A stretch of 64,000 nucleotides of DNA from Chenopodium formosanum (lineage: Eukaryota; Streptophyta; Magnoliopsida; Caryophyllales; Amaranthaceae). The notes below the pieces were generated by a model. That model did no database searches. It was not told where the DNA came from and was given only the letters and a program-made list of their open reading frames with translations. The stretch covers positions 5,334,501-5,398,500 of the forward strand of contig CM044857.1 in NCBI GenBank assembly GCA_024500155.1, given 5' to 3'. Of the stretch, positions 12,965 to 24,792 are shown piece by piece (position 1 is the stretch's first letter; each line of letters opens with the position of its first letter). Position numbers and translations under genes: made by a program.

Positions 12965-13314
12965 GTAGATGTATGTAACATGTTAAACGAGTAATTGAAA
13001 TGGCTAATGAATACTCATACGAGTCGTTTTTCAAACTCAACCTTTGACGGTTTTCTTAGAGGTCTCTCAAAAAGCGCAATTATTGGAAACGCACAAGGAC
13101 ACAACTTGCTAGAGAAGAAGGCATCAACAACATAAATACATAATCATCATTGAAGGTGATAATTTGATAGTCATCAACACATTTAAATGTTTTTAGAATT
13201 GTCCCCAGGATCTTGGGCTACATCATTGTTGATATACGTTATACTTTTTAGTCATTCTTCTTATCAGAAATTCCTCATGTATACCATGAGCAAATAGTTA
13301 ATGTTGAACACTTA

Positions 13315-13540
13315 GGGCATGTTTACATTTACTGAACTGAGCTGAGCTGAACTGAACTGAGCTGAACTCCCTGATTGGATTTGAACTGAACTGAAATGAG
13401 CTGAAATGAATATTTTATGAGAGAAGGAAATTAGTAAATGAACTGAACTGATTGGAGCTGAACTGAACCGAACCGAACTGATTGGAGCTAAACCGAACTA
13501 AACTAAGCTGAACTGAAGTTAAGCTGAAGTGAATAAGCCC
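13315..13540. mobile_element. Tourist-like MITE, TSD TTA, second copy
   Basis: A 226-bp element with ends GGGCATGTTTACATT and GAATAAGCCC. TTA flanks both sides (13312-13314 and 13541-13543). The interior is built from AACTGAACTGA/GAGCTGAACTGA motifs, as in the element at 7791-7977, so they are the same family. The duplicated segment at 14213-14390 lacks this insert at the equivalent site. Confidence 0.8.
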
Positions 13541-13550
13541 TTAGTCTCGT

Positions 13551-13659
<109 letters not shown>

Positions 13660-14041
13660 CCTTGTAAATGCTCATCTTTGTATCGAATTCTTGAAGTGGC
13701 GCATCAAGAGTTTTCATCGTGAAGATGGTCACTTATTATTTTTGTTTTCATTACTTAAAAAAAATTTGGGCTCATCTGCGTCTTGTAGGCCCATGTAATG
13801 TACTAGCGTGTTTTGAATTCAAGTGGAAGCAAAAGACATGTCGTATTGAACACGTGTCGATCATCCAAAAATGGAGACCATGGCTTGACCCACATGATGT
13901 GCTAGTTAGCTCATTTATTTATTTTTATATATTTGGTATGCTAATTTTAAAAGGGCTAATAAGTGGGCTAGTTTGTGTGGTTATGTTAGGTTCATGTCAA
14001 CTTTTGAAAATGATGTCCATGTACAACCCATGATTCATTGG

Positions 14042-14212
14042 CATGTCTCTTTGCCAAGCTTGTGAAATTGTGATGGACTCGTGCTGAGTTGGACAATTGA
14101 CCTCATGTTGACTCAGATCATGCCCCCCCTCCCCCCCCCCCCCCCAAAAAAAAAAAAAGAGTAAGATAAATATCAATAAAGAAATTGAAAGTCCTTAACT
14201 CCTTGCGAGAAC
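14042..14212. other. Spacer with poly-C/poly-A tract
   Basis: Spacer between the two copies of the duplicated segment. It holds a C-rich run followed directly by 13 A, at about 14123-14158. No gene. Confidence 0.6.
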
Positions 14213-14343
14213 CAAGGTGATAATTTGATAGTCATCAATACATTTAAATATTTTTAGAATTGTCATTGTTGATATACGTTATACTTTTTAGTCATTCTTC
14301 TTATCGGAAATTCCTCATGTATACAATGTTGGACACTTAGCCT

Positions 14344-14390
<47 letters not shown>
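14213..14390. repeat. Duplicated segment, copy B left half, ending in (TA)n
   Basis: Matches 13153-13314 of copy A and continues through TTAGCCTCTTTA into a TA tract (about 14347-14390). At the point where copy A continues with TTGTTCCTTG, this copy stops and Helitron sequence starts. The missing right half is at 51798-52174. Confidence 0.8.
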
Positions 14391-14394
<4 letters not shown>

Positions 14395-14680
14395 CCTTTA
14401 AAGCCAAATTGAGGGTGAAGGTAGCATTTTTTTTGCCTTTTCCTTATGAACAATGTAGTTCCGGAATTGTCCTTGCATCATGCCTTTTTTTTTTGGCTGA
14501 TTTTCCTTATGAACAGTAATTTAGCGCCTTTACCCTTGCCTTTTATTTTTTGTTTTTGTTTATTTTCTTTAATTACTTTTGATTTTTTTTCCTTACTTAT
14601 GCAGGTTGCACATGGAGCAGTGAATTGATGTGCTGCCAAACTTCAGCTTTTTTTTAAAGTAGCTTATGTAATTAAAAAAA

Positions 14681-14792
14681 TGTGGTTTTTATGTTGTAAT
14701 TCTGATTTTTTGATACAAAATGTAATAATTACTCAAAAATGTGGTTTTTGTGTTGTAATTCTGATTTTTGGATACAATGTAATAATTACTTT
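14681..14792. repeat. Two-copy tandem repeat, period 59 bp
   Basis: Two copies of a unit starting TGTGGTTTTT (14681 and 14740), each with TTGTAATTCTGATTTTT and ATGTAATAATTAC. It lies in the 5' non-coding part of the Helitron. Confidence 0.8.
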
Positions 14793-15022
14793 AACTTATA
14801 TTGGAATTGCATGATTTGAGTTTGTCTTAGTATGATACAATGTAATTAGAATGTGTTCTTAATTGTAGGTATATTGTCAGACCTCTAATTAAATGTTGCT
14901 TCAATTTACATTGAATTTTTCGTGAATTGGGTTGTTTAATTGTATATCGGATTATAATTGCTTAATTGTTAATTAAATTCATGACAAACTGAGGGTGAAG
15001 GTATTTGCGTTAGTTTCATTTG

Positions 15023-15118
15023 ATGTTGATTATTGTGTTTGGAATTAAACAAATTTAATGTTGATTATTGTGTTTGTAATTAAAAAATTAAATGTTGATT
15101 ACTCAGTTTGGAATTAAA
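15023..15118. repeat. Three-copy tandem repeat, period 34-35 bp
   Basis: The unit ATGTTGATTA...GTTTGGAATTAAA begins at 15023, 15058 and 15092. Non-coding, 5' region of the Helitron. Confidence 0.75.
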
Positions 15119-15343
15119 TAGTGACAATTGTTTGATGTGAAAATTGATGTTTGAAGTTGGTGGCAGTTGATTGTCTGATGGTTAAAAGCTTGTTACTTGG
15201 ATATTAAGGTGATTAACTCAGCTCCATCTATTATCCCGAGGATTTAAAGGTGAGTGCGCATGCTGCTTAGTTGTGTATGATAGTGTGGGTTATACTTCTT
15301 AAAGGACCTTTTATTTGGCAATTTTAGGTTTGCAATTTAGGTC

Positions 15344-15430
15344 TATATAAAGGGCTCTGCTGGTTTGATTTTTCATTAACAAAACAAACATAATAGAGAC
15401 AAAACCAGAGGGGGAGGGAAATAGGAATCG
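15344..15430 (+). promoter_or_regulatory. TATA box and leader exon of the first Helitron transcript
   Basis: TATATAAAG at 15344-15352 is followed by a purine-rich leader and a splice donor GTAAGC at 15431. A plausible leader intron runs to a TAG acceptor near 16110. The same arrangement, with an identical TATA box, precedes the RPA-like gene at 29600. Transcription start would be near 15375-15380. Confidence 0.5.
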
Positions 15431-16551
15431 GTAAGCTTGGGTGATCTTATCTAATCTTGAAAGATTAACATATAATTTTCCTTATGTCTGTGTATAATTG
15501 CATTGGATTGTATAACCAAATATTGTACTAAACCTTGACAAAAATAATTGGACATTATATATAGAATATAGAACAGATCTATTGATAGCTCATGGCTTGT
15601 ATTGTCTATATTGATAAAATGGATTCATGACATTGTTGGAAGCATAGTTGTTATTTGTTGTTTTAGTTTTGGTGCTTGGACTTTTATATTAATGCTTTAA
15701 TGTATTTGGGTATCATGAATTGCTTAAAATTACAATATACTTCGTACTATTTTGGGCTGGCCTTAAATTAGTGGGGAAAAATTAAAAAAAAAAAAGTTTG
15801 GATTGGTTAAGACCATAGCTTAGCAGATGTTTATGTTTGTGTTTGACTTGAATATGCTTCAGAATTTATTAGTTGTACTGATCAAAGGATTAGAATGGAC
15901 ATTATTATTGTGGCTAAATTGTTTTTTCTTTGTTAGTCTTGTTTTGTGATGAATAGTTTAGATGCAATCTTGGTCTTGAAGTAATTAGATGTTTGTATTA
16001 GTAATAAAATACATTATTTGTTGATAATGGATGATGCTTAACGTTTTTGATGATTTTTTTGTTCCTAATTGGTAATTTTATTTTTGATTTTGTTCTATCT
16101 TTTGGTGTAGGTTTTAAAGCAGTGTAGCTGTTTGCCTGTGCTGCACAGTCTACTGTAAGTGTTCATGGTCATTTCTTTGTGCTTTGCTTTACTAGGTGGT
16201 GTTTTTTCTGAAATATTAATGTTTTGTTAATGCATGTGTTACTGTGGGTGAGTGTGTTGGTTTTGTATATTGTTGTTATGTGGTTTAGATTTAGCTTGTT
16301 ACATGTCCATGTTGATTTTTTGTATTGTTTGTTGGGTGGCGCTGTAATTGTTTATGCTTTAAGGGTGATAGGAGGATGTATTTTGTCTATTGTGGGTCTA
16401 ATTTATGTGCTTGCTGAATTTTTGGTTAGGGATTTAGTATTTTTTAGGCCCTGCTAAGATGTTAGAGGTACAAATTAGGTTCCGTCACTTGCTGTCGTGA
16501 TGCCTTATAGTTGCTTAGCTTTTGATGGTATATGTTCGTTATGCACACAGG

Positions 16552-17516
16552 TCATGAGGCCAGAACCGTTGAAAGTTACCATTTCGTTTCAGTGCTTGCT
16601 GAATCAGGTTATTGGTTTCCTGAAGTTTGCAGTCCCTACTTACAGCTTGGCTAGTGTTTCTGGAAATGACGTTAACCTTACTCTAGTTACTGACTGTGTT
16701 CTTTCCCCTTACATTTTTTAGGGCGGTCCTGCTGTTACCCTTGATGCTTCTCGTGAAAGGGCTGCTGAACAAGAAACTAGGTTTTTACGGGCAGAATATG
16801 GACTATAGATTCATGATTTGAGTGCAGAGAGCATGTATAGGCTTGATCTTTGTGCGGGGCTTTGACGTTGACTCATTAAATAAGCCGATATCAAAAGATA
16901 AGAACAAGTGGCTTGTTCCACCAGTTAGAACACAGGGTGACAAATACATATGCATTGATCACATTGATGTGCTGCGTGTAGTTGTTTCTGCAACTAAGGC
17001 GAGGGTTTCTACAATTAAGGTAGCTGAGCTTGCTGCAGCAAAGTGGGTGGCTTGGTTGACAGTGTATCCCCCTGGTAGTGTTGGAATGGAGTGTGTTTAT
17101 AGCCAAATGGTTAGCACTCGCAAGGCTGCAAAGCAGGATGCTACGAAGCGAGCTATTCTATTATTGCGTGTCTGTTATAATGAGACATAGTCGATTTGAA
17201 CTATGGCAAAGGGGTTTATTCTAGTATTAAGTGTTCACTATCTAAGGAGAGCTACATGTCGGTTAGGGAGCGTGTCATTGGGAAGCAAGGGGAATTGCAT
17301 CTAGCTCCCTATATTGGTGGGGGTAATTGCTTGACACCTTGTTCTGGTTATCACAAGATTCCAACCCCTGCATTACCTCCAGCAGCTCCTCGTAAGCTTA
17401 AGGCTTCATCTTCATTTGGTCAACAAGCTGCTCAGTGTTCTGCTCCTGTTCTTGATGGTTTATTTGTACCAGTCCCTAATAACTTAGAAGCAGTGTTTAA
17501 GCGTAGGAAGATGTAG
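16552..17516 (+). pseudogene. Unrecognised Helitron-borne gene, broken
   Basis: One protein appears to run through this stretch in three frames. A short piece around MRPEPLKVTISFQCLLNQ (exon 16552-16609, donor GTTATT) joins after an AG near 16721 to GGPAVTLDASRERAAEQETR. A TAG stop follows at about 16806. After a frameshift the reading continues with DVDSLNKPISKDKNKWLVPP to RVCYNET (stop 17188-17190). After another frameshift, VDLNYGKGVYSSIKC runs to AVFKRRKM and the stop at 17514-17516. I do not recognise a domain. Its place directly upstream of the Rep gene, with a shared promoter at 15344, suggests a 5' part of the Helitron transcript or a separate accessory gene. The frame changes say that this copy is dead. 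Confidence 0.45.
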
Positions 17517-17519
17517 TTT

Positions 17520-18019
17520 AGTTTGGTAGGCACCTTGTAGTTTGGTTGGACTTTATAGTGTATAAGTTTATGAGACTAAGCTGTGTGAGCATTAGTTTGT
17601 CGTTTTAGTTTGTTGCTGCTTACTTAGGTCCAGTTTGTTTTTTCCTTCTTTTTACTATTGGCCTATGAGATGTAATGTTAAGCTTAATTAAAGCAGGACC
17701 ATGTATGTTATGCGCTGTTGTTGTTTTGAATGGAATGAGTTATGCATTGTTTGACTTTCGCTGGTTATGTTTTGGCGCTTGTTTAGCTTAAACTATTTCC
17801 TGCTTTACATTATGCTTATCTACTTTGACGACTTTAACCTGTAATGTATTGCAGAATACAGGGTTCTATTAGTTTGTTACATTGCAGCTTGTTGGCTTAG
17901 TGACTTCTGAAATGGGTATGTGTTTACCATAGTGTAAGGTGGAGTTAATAAGAAATGTTACATAGATTTCTGGCTAAAAAATAAGTTAGTTGTTTGAAAA
18001 TCGCCATTATAATGTATAT
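17520..18019. other. Helitron spacer
   Basis: AT-rich, T-rich on the + strand; looks like 3' UTR or intron of the preceding gene. No coding signal. Confidence 0.5.
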
Positions 18020-18980
18020 TGTTGGTCCTGATGTTATGTAAGGGTCATTATAGATAAGTTTACAGATAGTGGAAATTATGTGAGGCAGCGTGCTAGCAAA
18101 CTTTCACGTGCAAATTGTGCACTTTTAGAGCCAGTTAAAATCAGGTTGGATTAGGTTATTAAGCATATGCTTTTTGTTATTAGGTTCTTGCATGTTAACA
18201 ACTTATGGTTGTGAAATTAGTAAGGTGTCTGACAGTAGTGCAAATAAGGCATGTAAGAGCAGTGGCCAAGCTAAGGCAAGGTTAAACACAAATCCAAAAC
18301 AAGCTTCTCTAAAGAAAGACAGTAAGCATGTTGTTCTCATTCTGTTTTTCAATTTGATGTGATCTAGAAGTTGTGTTTAACTTTTTCTTTTTAAATGTAT
18401 GATTGATTGTTGCTGTTACGTATTCAGAGGAACCAAATGGACTGTCAAGTATAAATTCAGAAGGTGAGGCATAGAAAATAGTTATTTCATAAAAAAGAGA
18501 TATGTTTGGCAAAAATAATTAGATCATTGTTTGGGAGTTGTCGTTACAATGTGTATTGCTGATTCTAATGCTTTGTTAGGGTTTATTATAGATATGTTTA
18601 AAAATAGTGAAATTTATGTGAGGCAGCGTGCCAACAAGCGTTCACGTGCAGTTGGAGCACTTTCAGATCCAAATAAATTCAGGTTGGAATAGATTATTAA
18701 GAGTGTGTTTTCAGGTCTTGGTTGTTAGCATATTAATAGTTCCATTTGTTGATAATGGTGCAAACCAAGCACGTAAGATCAGTGGTAAGACTAAGGGAAT
18801 GCCAAAGACAATTCATAAACAACTTTCTCCGAAAAAAGATATCATTGTGATTTTGAATATGTTATGATCTATTTGTGGTATTTAACCCTTTTTTTAACAA
18901 CAGAGGGAACAATTGTTGCTGTTACTTATTTAGAGCGGATAGAAAGACTTTCAAGAATAAATTCAATTAGGTTGGGATAG
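18020..18980 (+). repeat. Duplicated exon pair upstream of the Rep gene
   Basis: Two diverged units lie 538 bp apart (GTGAGGCAGCG at 18080 and 18618). Each codes for a similar exon, VIIDKFTDSGNYVRQRASK and FIIDMFKNSEIYVRQRANKR, both ending at the same donor sequence AGGTTGG. A second lysine-rich exon follows in each: SDSSANKACKSSGQAKAR ending LKKD, and DNGANQARKISGKTKG ending SPKKD. A third lysine-rich piece, SSAQGARRNSKKKSQPKAK, occurs at about 19070-19160. Basic, RQR-type leader regions are common before the zinc-finger part of plant Helitron Rep proteins, so these are probably 5' exons of that gene, expanded by tandem duplication. Confidence 0.5.
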
Positions 18981-19224
18981 CTTCCTTTGTGTTGGCTTTC
19001 TTTGTAGGATATAATCATGCTTTGCTTTATTTCTTTGTGTTATGTTTGTGTGTTCAGTGAAGAAGGTGAAAGTAGTGCGCAGGGTGCGCGTAGGAATAGC
19101 AAGAAGAAATCACAACCCAAGGCAAAGGTATCAAAACCTCCGGCTCCAAAAAAGAAGGGTAATCATAGGTTAATTAATTATTCCTATTACCGTTCCATAT
19201 TTATTAGATAGTTTGTGATTTTAA

Positions 19225-19998
19225 AAGTGATGCTAAGCAGCAAAACCAGCTGCTATTATTAGTCAGCCACTTCCACCAACTCCTTTACGGCTGGAGCCTG
19301 CACATTACTATCTTAAGTGCGGAGCCAAGAAGTTTCAATATGAATGGCTCCATTTTTGTTGTGGAAATGGAAGTATTCGGATTGCAACAAATGACTTGCC
19401 TGCTGAACTTCATTGACTCTTTACATCTCAAGATGAGGATGCATTGCATTTTAGACAGTATTCTCGGATGTACAACAATTTATTTGCATTTTGCTCTCTT
19501 GGAGGCGATTATAATGCGAAGACTTACAAGGGAATTTATATTTTCTTACTGCATGGTCAGATTTATCACTACTTACCTGATTTATTACCAGGAAATGAAA
19601 AGCCCAAGTACTTGCAGCTTTATTTTTATGATGCACAGTTTGAGGCTACACACAGAACAAAAAATTTTCCTGGGGTTAGAAGAGACATAGTAGACATTTT
19701 GATGCGAGTCACAAGTGCAAACCCTTATGCTCGGTGTTTTTAGATCATTAAGAGAGTTGACCATAACTCATGCTACACAAATAACTATTAATTAGAGCAC
19801 AGTATTAGATCAGCGAGTGTATAATGCACCATCAACTGATGAAGTGGCGGCTATATGGCCGGACAACATGTCTTCCAGTGATTACAGTAGTCTATATATT
19901 GTTGTAGCAGGCAAATCCAGTAATAGACATCGGATATATCACTATTATGGATGTTATGATCCCTTACAATATCCTCTTTTATTTCCATATGATGAGTG
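19225..19998 (+). pseudogene. Helitron Rep/helicase, N-terminal part, broken
   Basis: Helitron-like N-terminal domain. It starts around QPLPPTPLRLEPAHYYLKCG, then CGAKKFQYEWLHFCCGNG, the cysteine-containing motif typical of the zinc-finger region. It continues with LHFRQYSRMYNNLFAFCSLG, GIYIFLLHGQIYHYLPDLLP, LQLYFYDAQFE, RRDIVDILMRVTSANPYAR, then STDEVAAIWPD and HRIYHYYGCYDPLQYPLLFP. Lesions: an in-frame TGA in the LHxLF segment (about 19412-19425), a one-base frameshift near 19740, and a TAG near 19792. At 19998 the coding sequence is cut by a 4.8-kb LTR element and resumes at 24793 (CGWSQG). Confidence 0.85.
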
Positions 19999-22900
19999 TG
20001 TGGTACCTGGTTTTTAGTGGACAAAGATTAGTTTATAAAAGGTTCCACTTAAGTGTCTAATAAGACTTATAAGTAAAGACTTAGAGTCGCCACCTTATTT
20101 TTATCCGAATAAGGACGGATTTTAAAACAGTCAATAAAAAAAATCAACTTTTATCTCCATAAAAAGAAATAAGGCACAGGGTTCGGGGTTTAAAGAGAAT
20201 CGAACATCTGGAACTCGTCTTCCCTTCCGTTCTAAGGAACGGGCTCTTACTATTGCGTTGTTAAGAATCAAGTTTTAAGACATGTAAACCACATTAAAAA
20301 AAATTAATATAAGGTAGGTTTGAGCACCAAAGTTGCACTACGTACCGATCATAGCGAGATTTTGAATTCACTCACGGCTCAAAACCTTCGTAGTTCGGAC
20401 ATATGCCATGATTTAAATAACCAATTCCATTGGGTTTTTAATTTAGGTATTTGACATAAACGTCATTTTTTTGTAAGTGGGATCTTAGTGATCTTTGACG
20501 GATTCACTCATAAAAGTAAAATGAACCACCTTGGTTGAGGAAAATCACCCCGATTAGTGATCACCAAAAATGTCTTTTGAAGAAGACAATTCAACAAATG
20601 CGTCCCAATTGACGACTTTTTTAGTGGGTCAAGGTATTTTTTGGAGTGAAACTGTAAGGGTTCACTATATAATCTCACTTTGGGTTTCAAATTCACTCGA
20701 AGGTAATTTTTGTAAGGTTTTAAGGGTTATGTGTTTAGGCTTAATGGAATTGACCAAATAAAACACGACACCTGTCAAGGCCTTACTTCCAAATAAAAGG
20801 GAACAATAAACTATTTAATTATATTCGATTTTCAATTAATCCATCGGGTAATTATAATGGGATATAAGCTTATTTTTATGGAGATGGATAATTGTTACAA
20901 CCTTATACAACTAAATAATTAATCTTAACCTCATGTTTGGAAATGAGGCCATAACCTTATATTAACTATCATTAATTATTAGAAATAAACAAGCAAAGTT
21001 ATGATTCATTCTTGTGTCACAAAAGGGCTTGAAATAAAAGAGTTCACGAAATTATAAAAGAAAATAATGTTTGTTAAAACTTTATTTCTAAAGTCATCTT
21101 AAAATAAAATAAAAGATTCTTAAAATAACACTTAGAATTAAAGCTGGTTAAAACTCTTATTTCTAAAGTCATTTTTAAAATAAGATTAAAGACATTTTAA
21201 TTAAAACTCCATGAATTAAGAAGTATATAGTGTAATATAGGTTTCATACCACCATTAGTTCTTTAAAAATAAATTAATACAATTTTTAAAAAGCAATGAA
21301 GAGAAAAACGTGCATATTTCATATCTTTGATATCTTGAACTAAAAAAAATCATTAAAAATCATAGAAAAATCGAAAAAATGATTGTGAGATATGGTTGGA
21401 AAGCTCTTGAAAAGTTCTAGCACTTGAGCTAAAGAAATGGAACTGATTCTGGTCGTAAGGGTTTTTTACAGGCCATCTTTGGGTCGTGGTAAGTAATTCT
21501 TTACTCTTGAACAACCTTTGCTTAAACCCTTAATTCCTTAGGTCTTTAAGTTCACTTTAAGAAATAAATCATTCTTTAAAATATATATTATGCAGTCACA
21601 TGAATGTATTAACCTTTCATATTTAAAATGCATTGTAAAGAGATGCAATGCAAAATGCAATTAACCCCCCTCTTTATAACCTATCACCTCACCAATAGGC
21701 TTGACTTTCTAATGTGGAGTAATGAGAGATTTAGGGCTAATTTAGCACCTAATATCGTCATTACCCCTATTGGTAACATCACATGAAACAAACACATTAG
21801 TTAGCATAATAATAATAATTAAGGAAATTAAGAAAGGAATAAAGATAATACCTCGAACTAGATGTAGCAATTTTTTGGATAACCCTTCTTACTTATCAAG
21901 GATGAAAGGATGATCACTCCTTAATTAAAGTGCAATAAAAGAGACTAAGTGATTTTTTTTGGAATTTTGAGATATTAAAGGGAATTAATGCAAAAATAAA
22001 GCTAAAGAACTTTTTTTTGATTTTTGATTAGAGAAAATAAACTTAAAAAATAAAGCTAAATCTTGAGAAACAAACCTCTTTTTTTTTTGGTTTTTAATAT
22101 AGACTTACTAATATTTTTTAATAAGGATAATAAAAAAAATAATGCTTGAACTTGAAATATTTTTGTGTTGTTTTTTTTTTATAGAAATTAAAGATGATAA
22201 CAACTCTTAAATAAAAATAACAATATCAACTTAATTATAAGATGCTTTTAATAAGCTAATAATTTAAAAATAAAGCTAAATTAGAGAGATTTTAACTAAA
22301 GCAAAGATTAGAGGAGAAAATTTTTTAGAGAGAATTTTTAGAGAGAGAATTTGTAGGAATTTTTGGTGTGTCTAAAACTTGAGAATTAGGGGGTATTTAT
22401 AGAAAAATAAAGGGGTTAATTTGTAAATAAAAAAAAGTAAATAAATTAAAAATCAAGGATTATTTTGGTAAATATAAAGATTTTGGTAATAATGAGAATC
22501 TTTGATATTAAATTCTTTCGTTTTATATGCAACAAACTTACTTAATCTGTTTTGCAACACTTAAACTGATAAAATAAAGAAAACCGTAATAAAATCAACT
22601 CTAATATTCACATAAAAAGGTTCTAAAATGCCATGGTATTACAAAAAAAGAAAATATATGATCAAGTTATGTCACAACTCAGTAATACTCATATGATATA
22701 CGATAGCAGAGTGCCTAAATTTATTTAGTGACTATTATACTTACCAGGATATTAAAACAACACTTATAAAATAAATATCAGCTCTGAGAAGTCATCTCTG
22801 AAAGTTACACAAAGACATTAGGTTACAATACTAATAGGATTGGACAAAATATTTCAGAGCTTATAAAAAAAAGTAAAAACAATAACCCTGACCTTATTAG

Positions 22901-24787
22901 ACAGTACATATAAATTTACCCAAGAACATCTAAACATACCGCAAAACCTTAAAAGTGCGAGCATTACAAATAATAACCCTTACTAAAAGTATAAAGTAAG
23001 GTAAATCATATAAAATCATAAGATTGACATGGTCAAAGTGAAAATACACCATGTAAAATCATACAATATTAAGTCATATGACATAAATTTCAGGTAGTCA
23101 AGAGTAAACTATATTCCCTTGATCGAATGACCTTAAAAAAAAGGTGAACCCTTATCTTGCTTTACTCTACATAAAACACAAATTTATATTTATCATAGTC
23201 GTAAAAAAAAAAAAAAGATACAAAACTAGATCAAAACAACAGGAAAACAAATAAAACAGAAGACCAAATTCACGTCGGCAACGTAAATTAACGTAATGGA
23301 AATTACTATTTGGAATAGTGTCAAATAGTGTTTTGAATAGTGAAATGCAATACATGACACGTCTGGAATCCAGCTGTCCCAATTAGCGTCAGATAAATAT
23401 TGATTCAATTGGTCCAAATTGAAATTTATTGGATACAATATTAACTGCAGGGGATAAAAACAGGTGACGTTATTTAACTATTGACAATTGCTTATCAAAA
23501 CTGACGAAAGAATACACAAACTAGACTGAGTAAACAAACAAAAAAAAATTAAAAAAATAAAAAAATAAAAAAAGAAAGAAAGAAAAAGGAAACAAACGTG
23601 AATTTCAGAACTATTAAGATACCAAAATGAAGATAATCATGCAACATCATTCACAGAAACTCAATACACGATCCGAATTTTCAGCTGTCTTTACTATTCA
23701 TACATACTTCATTACTACGCGTTGTATTCACAAGTGTTTTCCGTTTACTCTCGTCCATACAATACTCAATTATCCTTAGATAAATATCGATGGGTTTGGT
23801 CCGAACTTATATTTATCGGATCAAGTATTATCTACGGGACAAAAAAGACAAAGACATTATAACAAGCGTACATAAAAGGAGGTCCCTTTAGCAGTACAAC
23901 ATATAGTACCCATTTAGGTGTGGGGATGTTTGTCATTTCCTATGTTGGTTGGGCATGAGTCTTTAGAGTAGTGGACTTTATAGCTTAGGTAAATTGGTCA
24001 TATAATAGAGTAGTGCACAAATCACAAAAATCACTAGATAAAATAAAAAGAATAAAACTTACTCTAATAGTCTAAGTGAACATACGATATACTTATTGTA
24101 CTCTAAAGGAGTAAACAACGCTTGTTTATAAAGAAAATAACATATTCCCCTGGCGAGACAAAAAATATTGTACTTTATACTATACGATTATTATACATAT
24201 ACATATAAAAATACGGTCTAAAATACTTACTTTTTACTATAAAAAGAAATTACCCTTATCCAAAATCTCCACTCACCACTTAATTCTTATCTTCTTCCAT
24301 CTTCCTCCTTACCCGAAAAAACCAAACAAAAAAAAAACACTATTAAACTCGGCCACCATGTTTCAAGAAAACCAGGAAGATCAACCTGTCTTCACCTTTG
24401 AGGAAGACATGAGGATGATAAGGGTGTACTTCATGTACATTGTGGGGCTAGTGGTCCTCCTAATGGCTGTATTAATTTACTTGTTAATCCACAAGTAAAG
24501 CCCGAAAATTACTTCGGTGGAGTAGGGTAAAAATACATGTAGTGTTAGCTGTACTTCTATATTTTGTAATTTAGTAGCTTAGAAGTACAAATTGTAACAT
24601 GTATTTTGGAAATTATAAATAAAAATCATTATTATTACTTGTTTTCTTCGTTTTAACTAATAAAACAAACGTCATTAAGTTTATAAAATATATTTAGCAA
24701 AATAATAATAATTATTTGCAAAAAACGATAACTATAATAATAAAAGATAATTAATTACAAAAGTAAGATCAAAATTTGGTGTCTACA
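19999..24787. mobile_element. 4.8-kb solo LTR, TSD GAGTG
   Basis: Begins TGTGGTACC and ends GGTGTCTACA (TG...CA), with the perfect 5-bp duplication GAGTG at 19994-19998 and 24788-24792. It interrupts the Helitron Rep coding frame exactly, so both borders are firm. I find no long internal repeat, primer-binding site or pol domain, so it is read as one very long solo LTR. Near the left end ACTTAGAGTCGCCACCTTA resembles sequences in LTRs of Ty3/gypsy Tat/Ogre-type elements (inference). A TATA box (24238-24244), a 46-aa ORF (24358-24498) and AATAAA (24618-24623) near the right end look like a promoter/R/U5 region, implying + orientation. The remainder is AT-rich and non-coding. Confidence 0.8.
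24358..24498 (+). CDS. 46-aa single-membrane-segment ORF inside the solo LTR
   Basis: The ATG sits in GCCACCATGT, a strong Kozak-like context. The peptide has an acidic N-terminal half (MFQENQEDQPVFTFEEDM) and then a strongly hydrophobic stretch of about 20-22 residues (from about Y24: YFMYIVGLVVLLMAVLIYLL), ending IHK-stop. A TATA box lies 114-120 bases upstream and a poly(A) signal 120 bases downstream of the stop, so the ORF fills most of the predicted LTR transcript. I do not recognise a family. It may be a real micropeptide, a leader ORF of the retroelement, or chance. No database search could be made. Confidence 0.4.
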   Translation: MFQENQEDQPVFTFEEDMRMIRVYFMYIVGLVVLLMAVLIYLLIHK

Positions 24788-24792
24788 GAGTG

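Noticed and set aside
14343..14360. TCTTTATATATA as possible Helitron 5' TC terminus
   Set aside because: The same region (TTAG-CTC-TTATATA) exists in copy A of the duplicated segment without the Helitron, so it belongs to the target.
19999..24787. Full-length LTR retrotransposon with two LTRs
   Set aside because: I could not find a terminal direct repeat, a primer-binding site or pol domain within this interval; a solo LTR is simpler.
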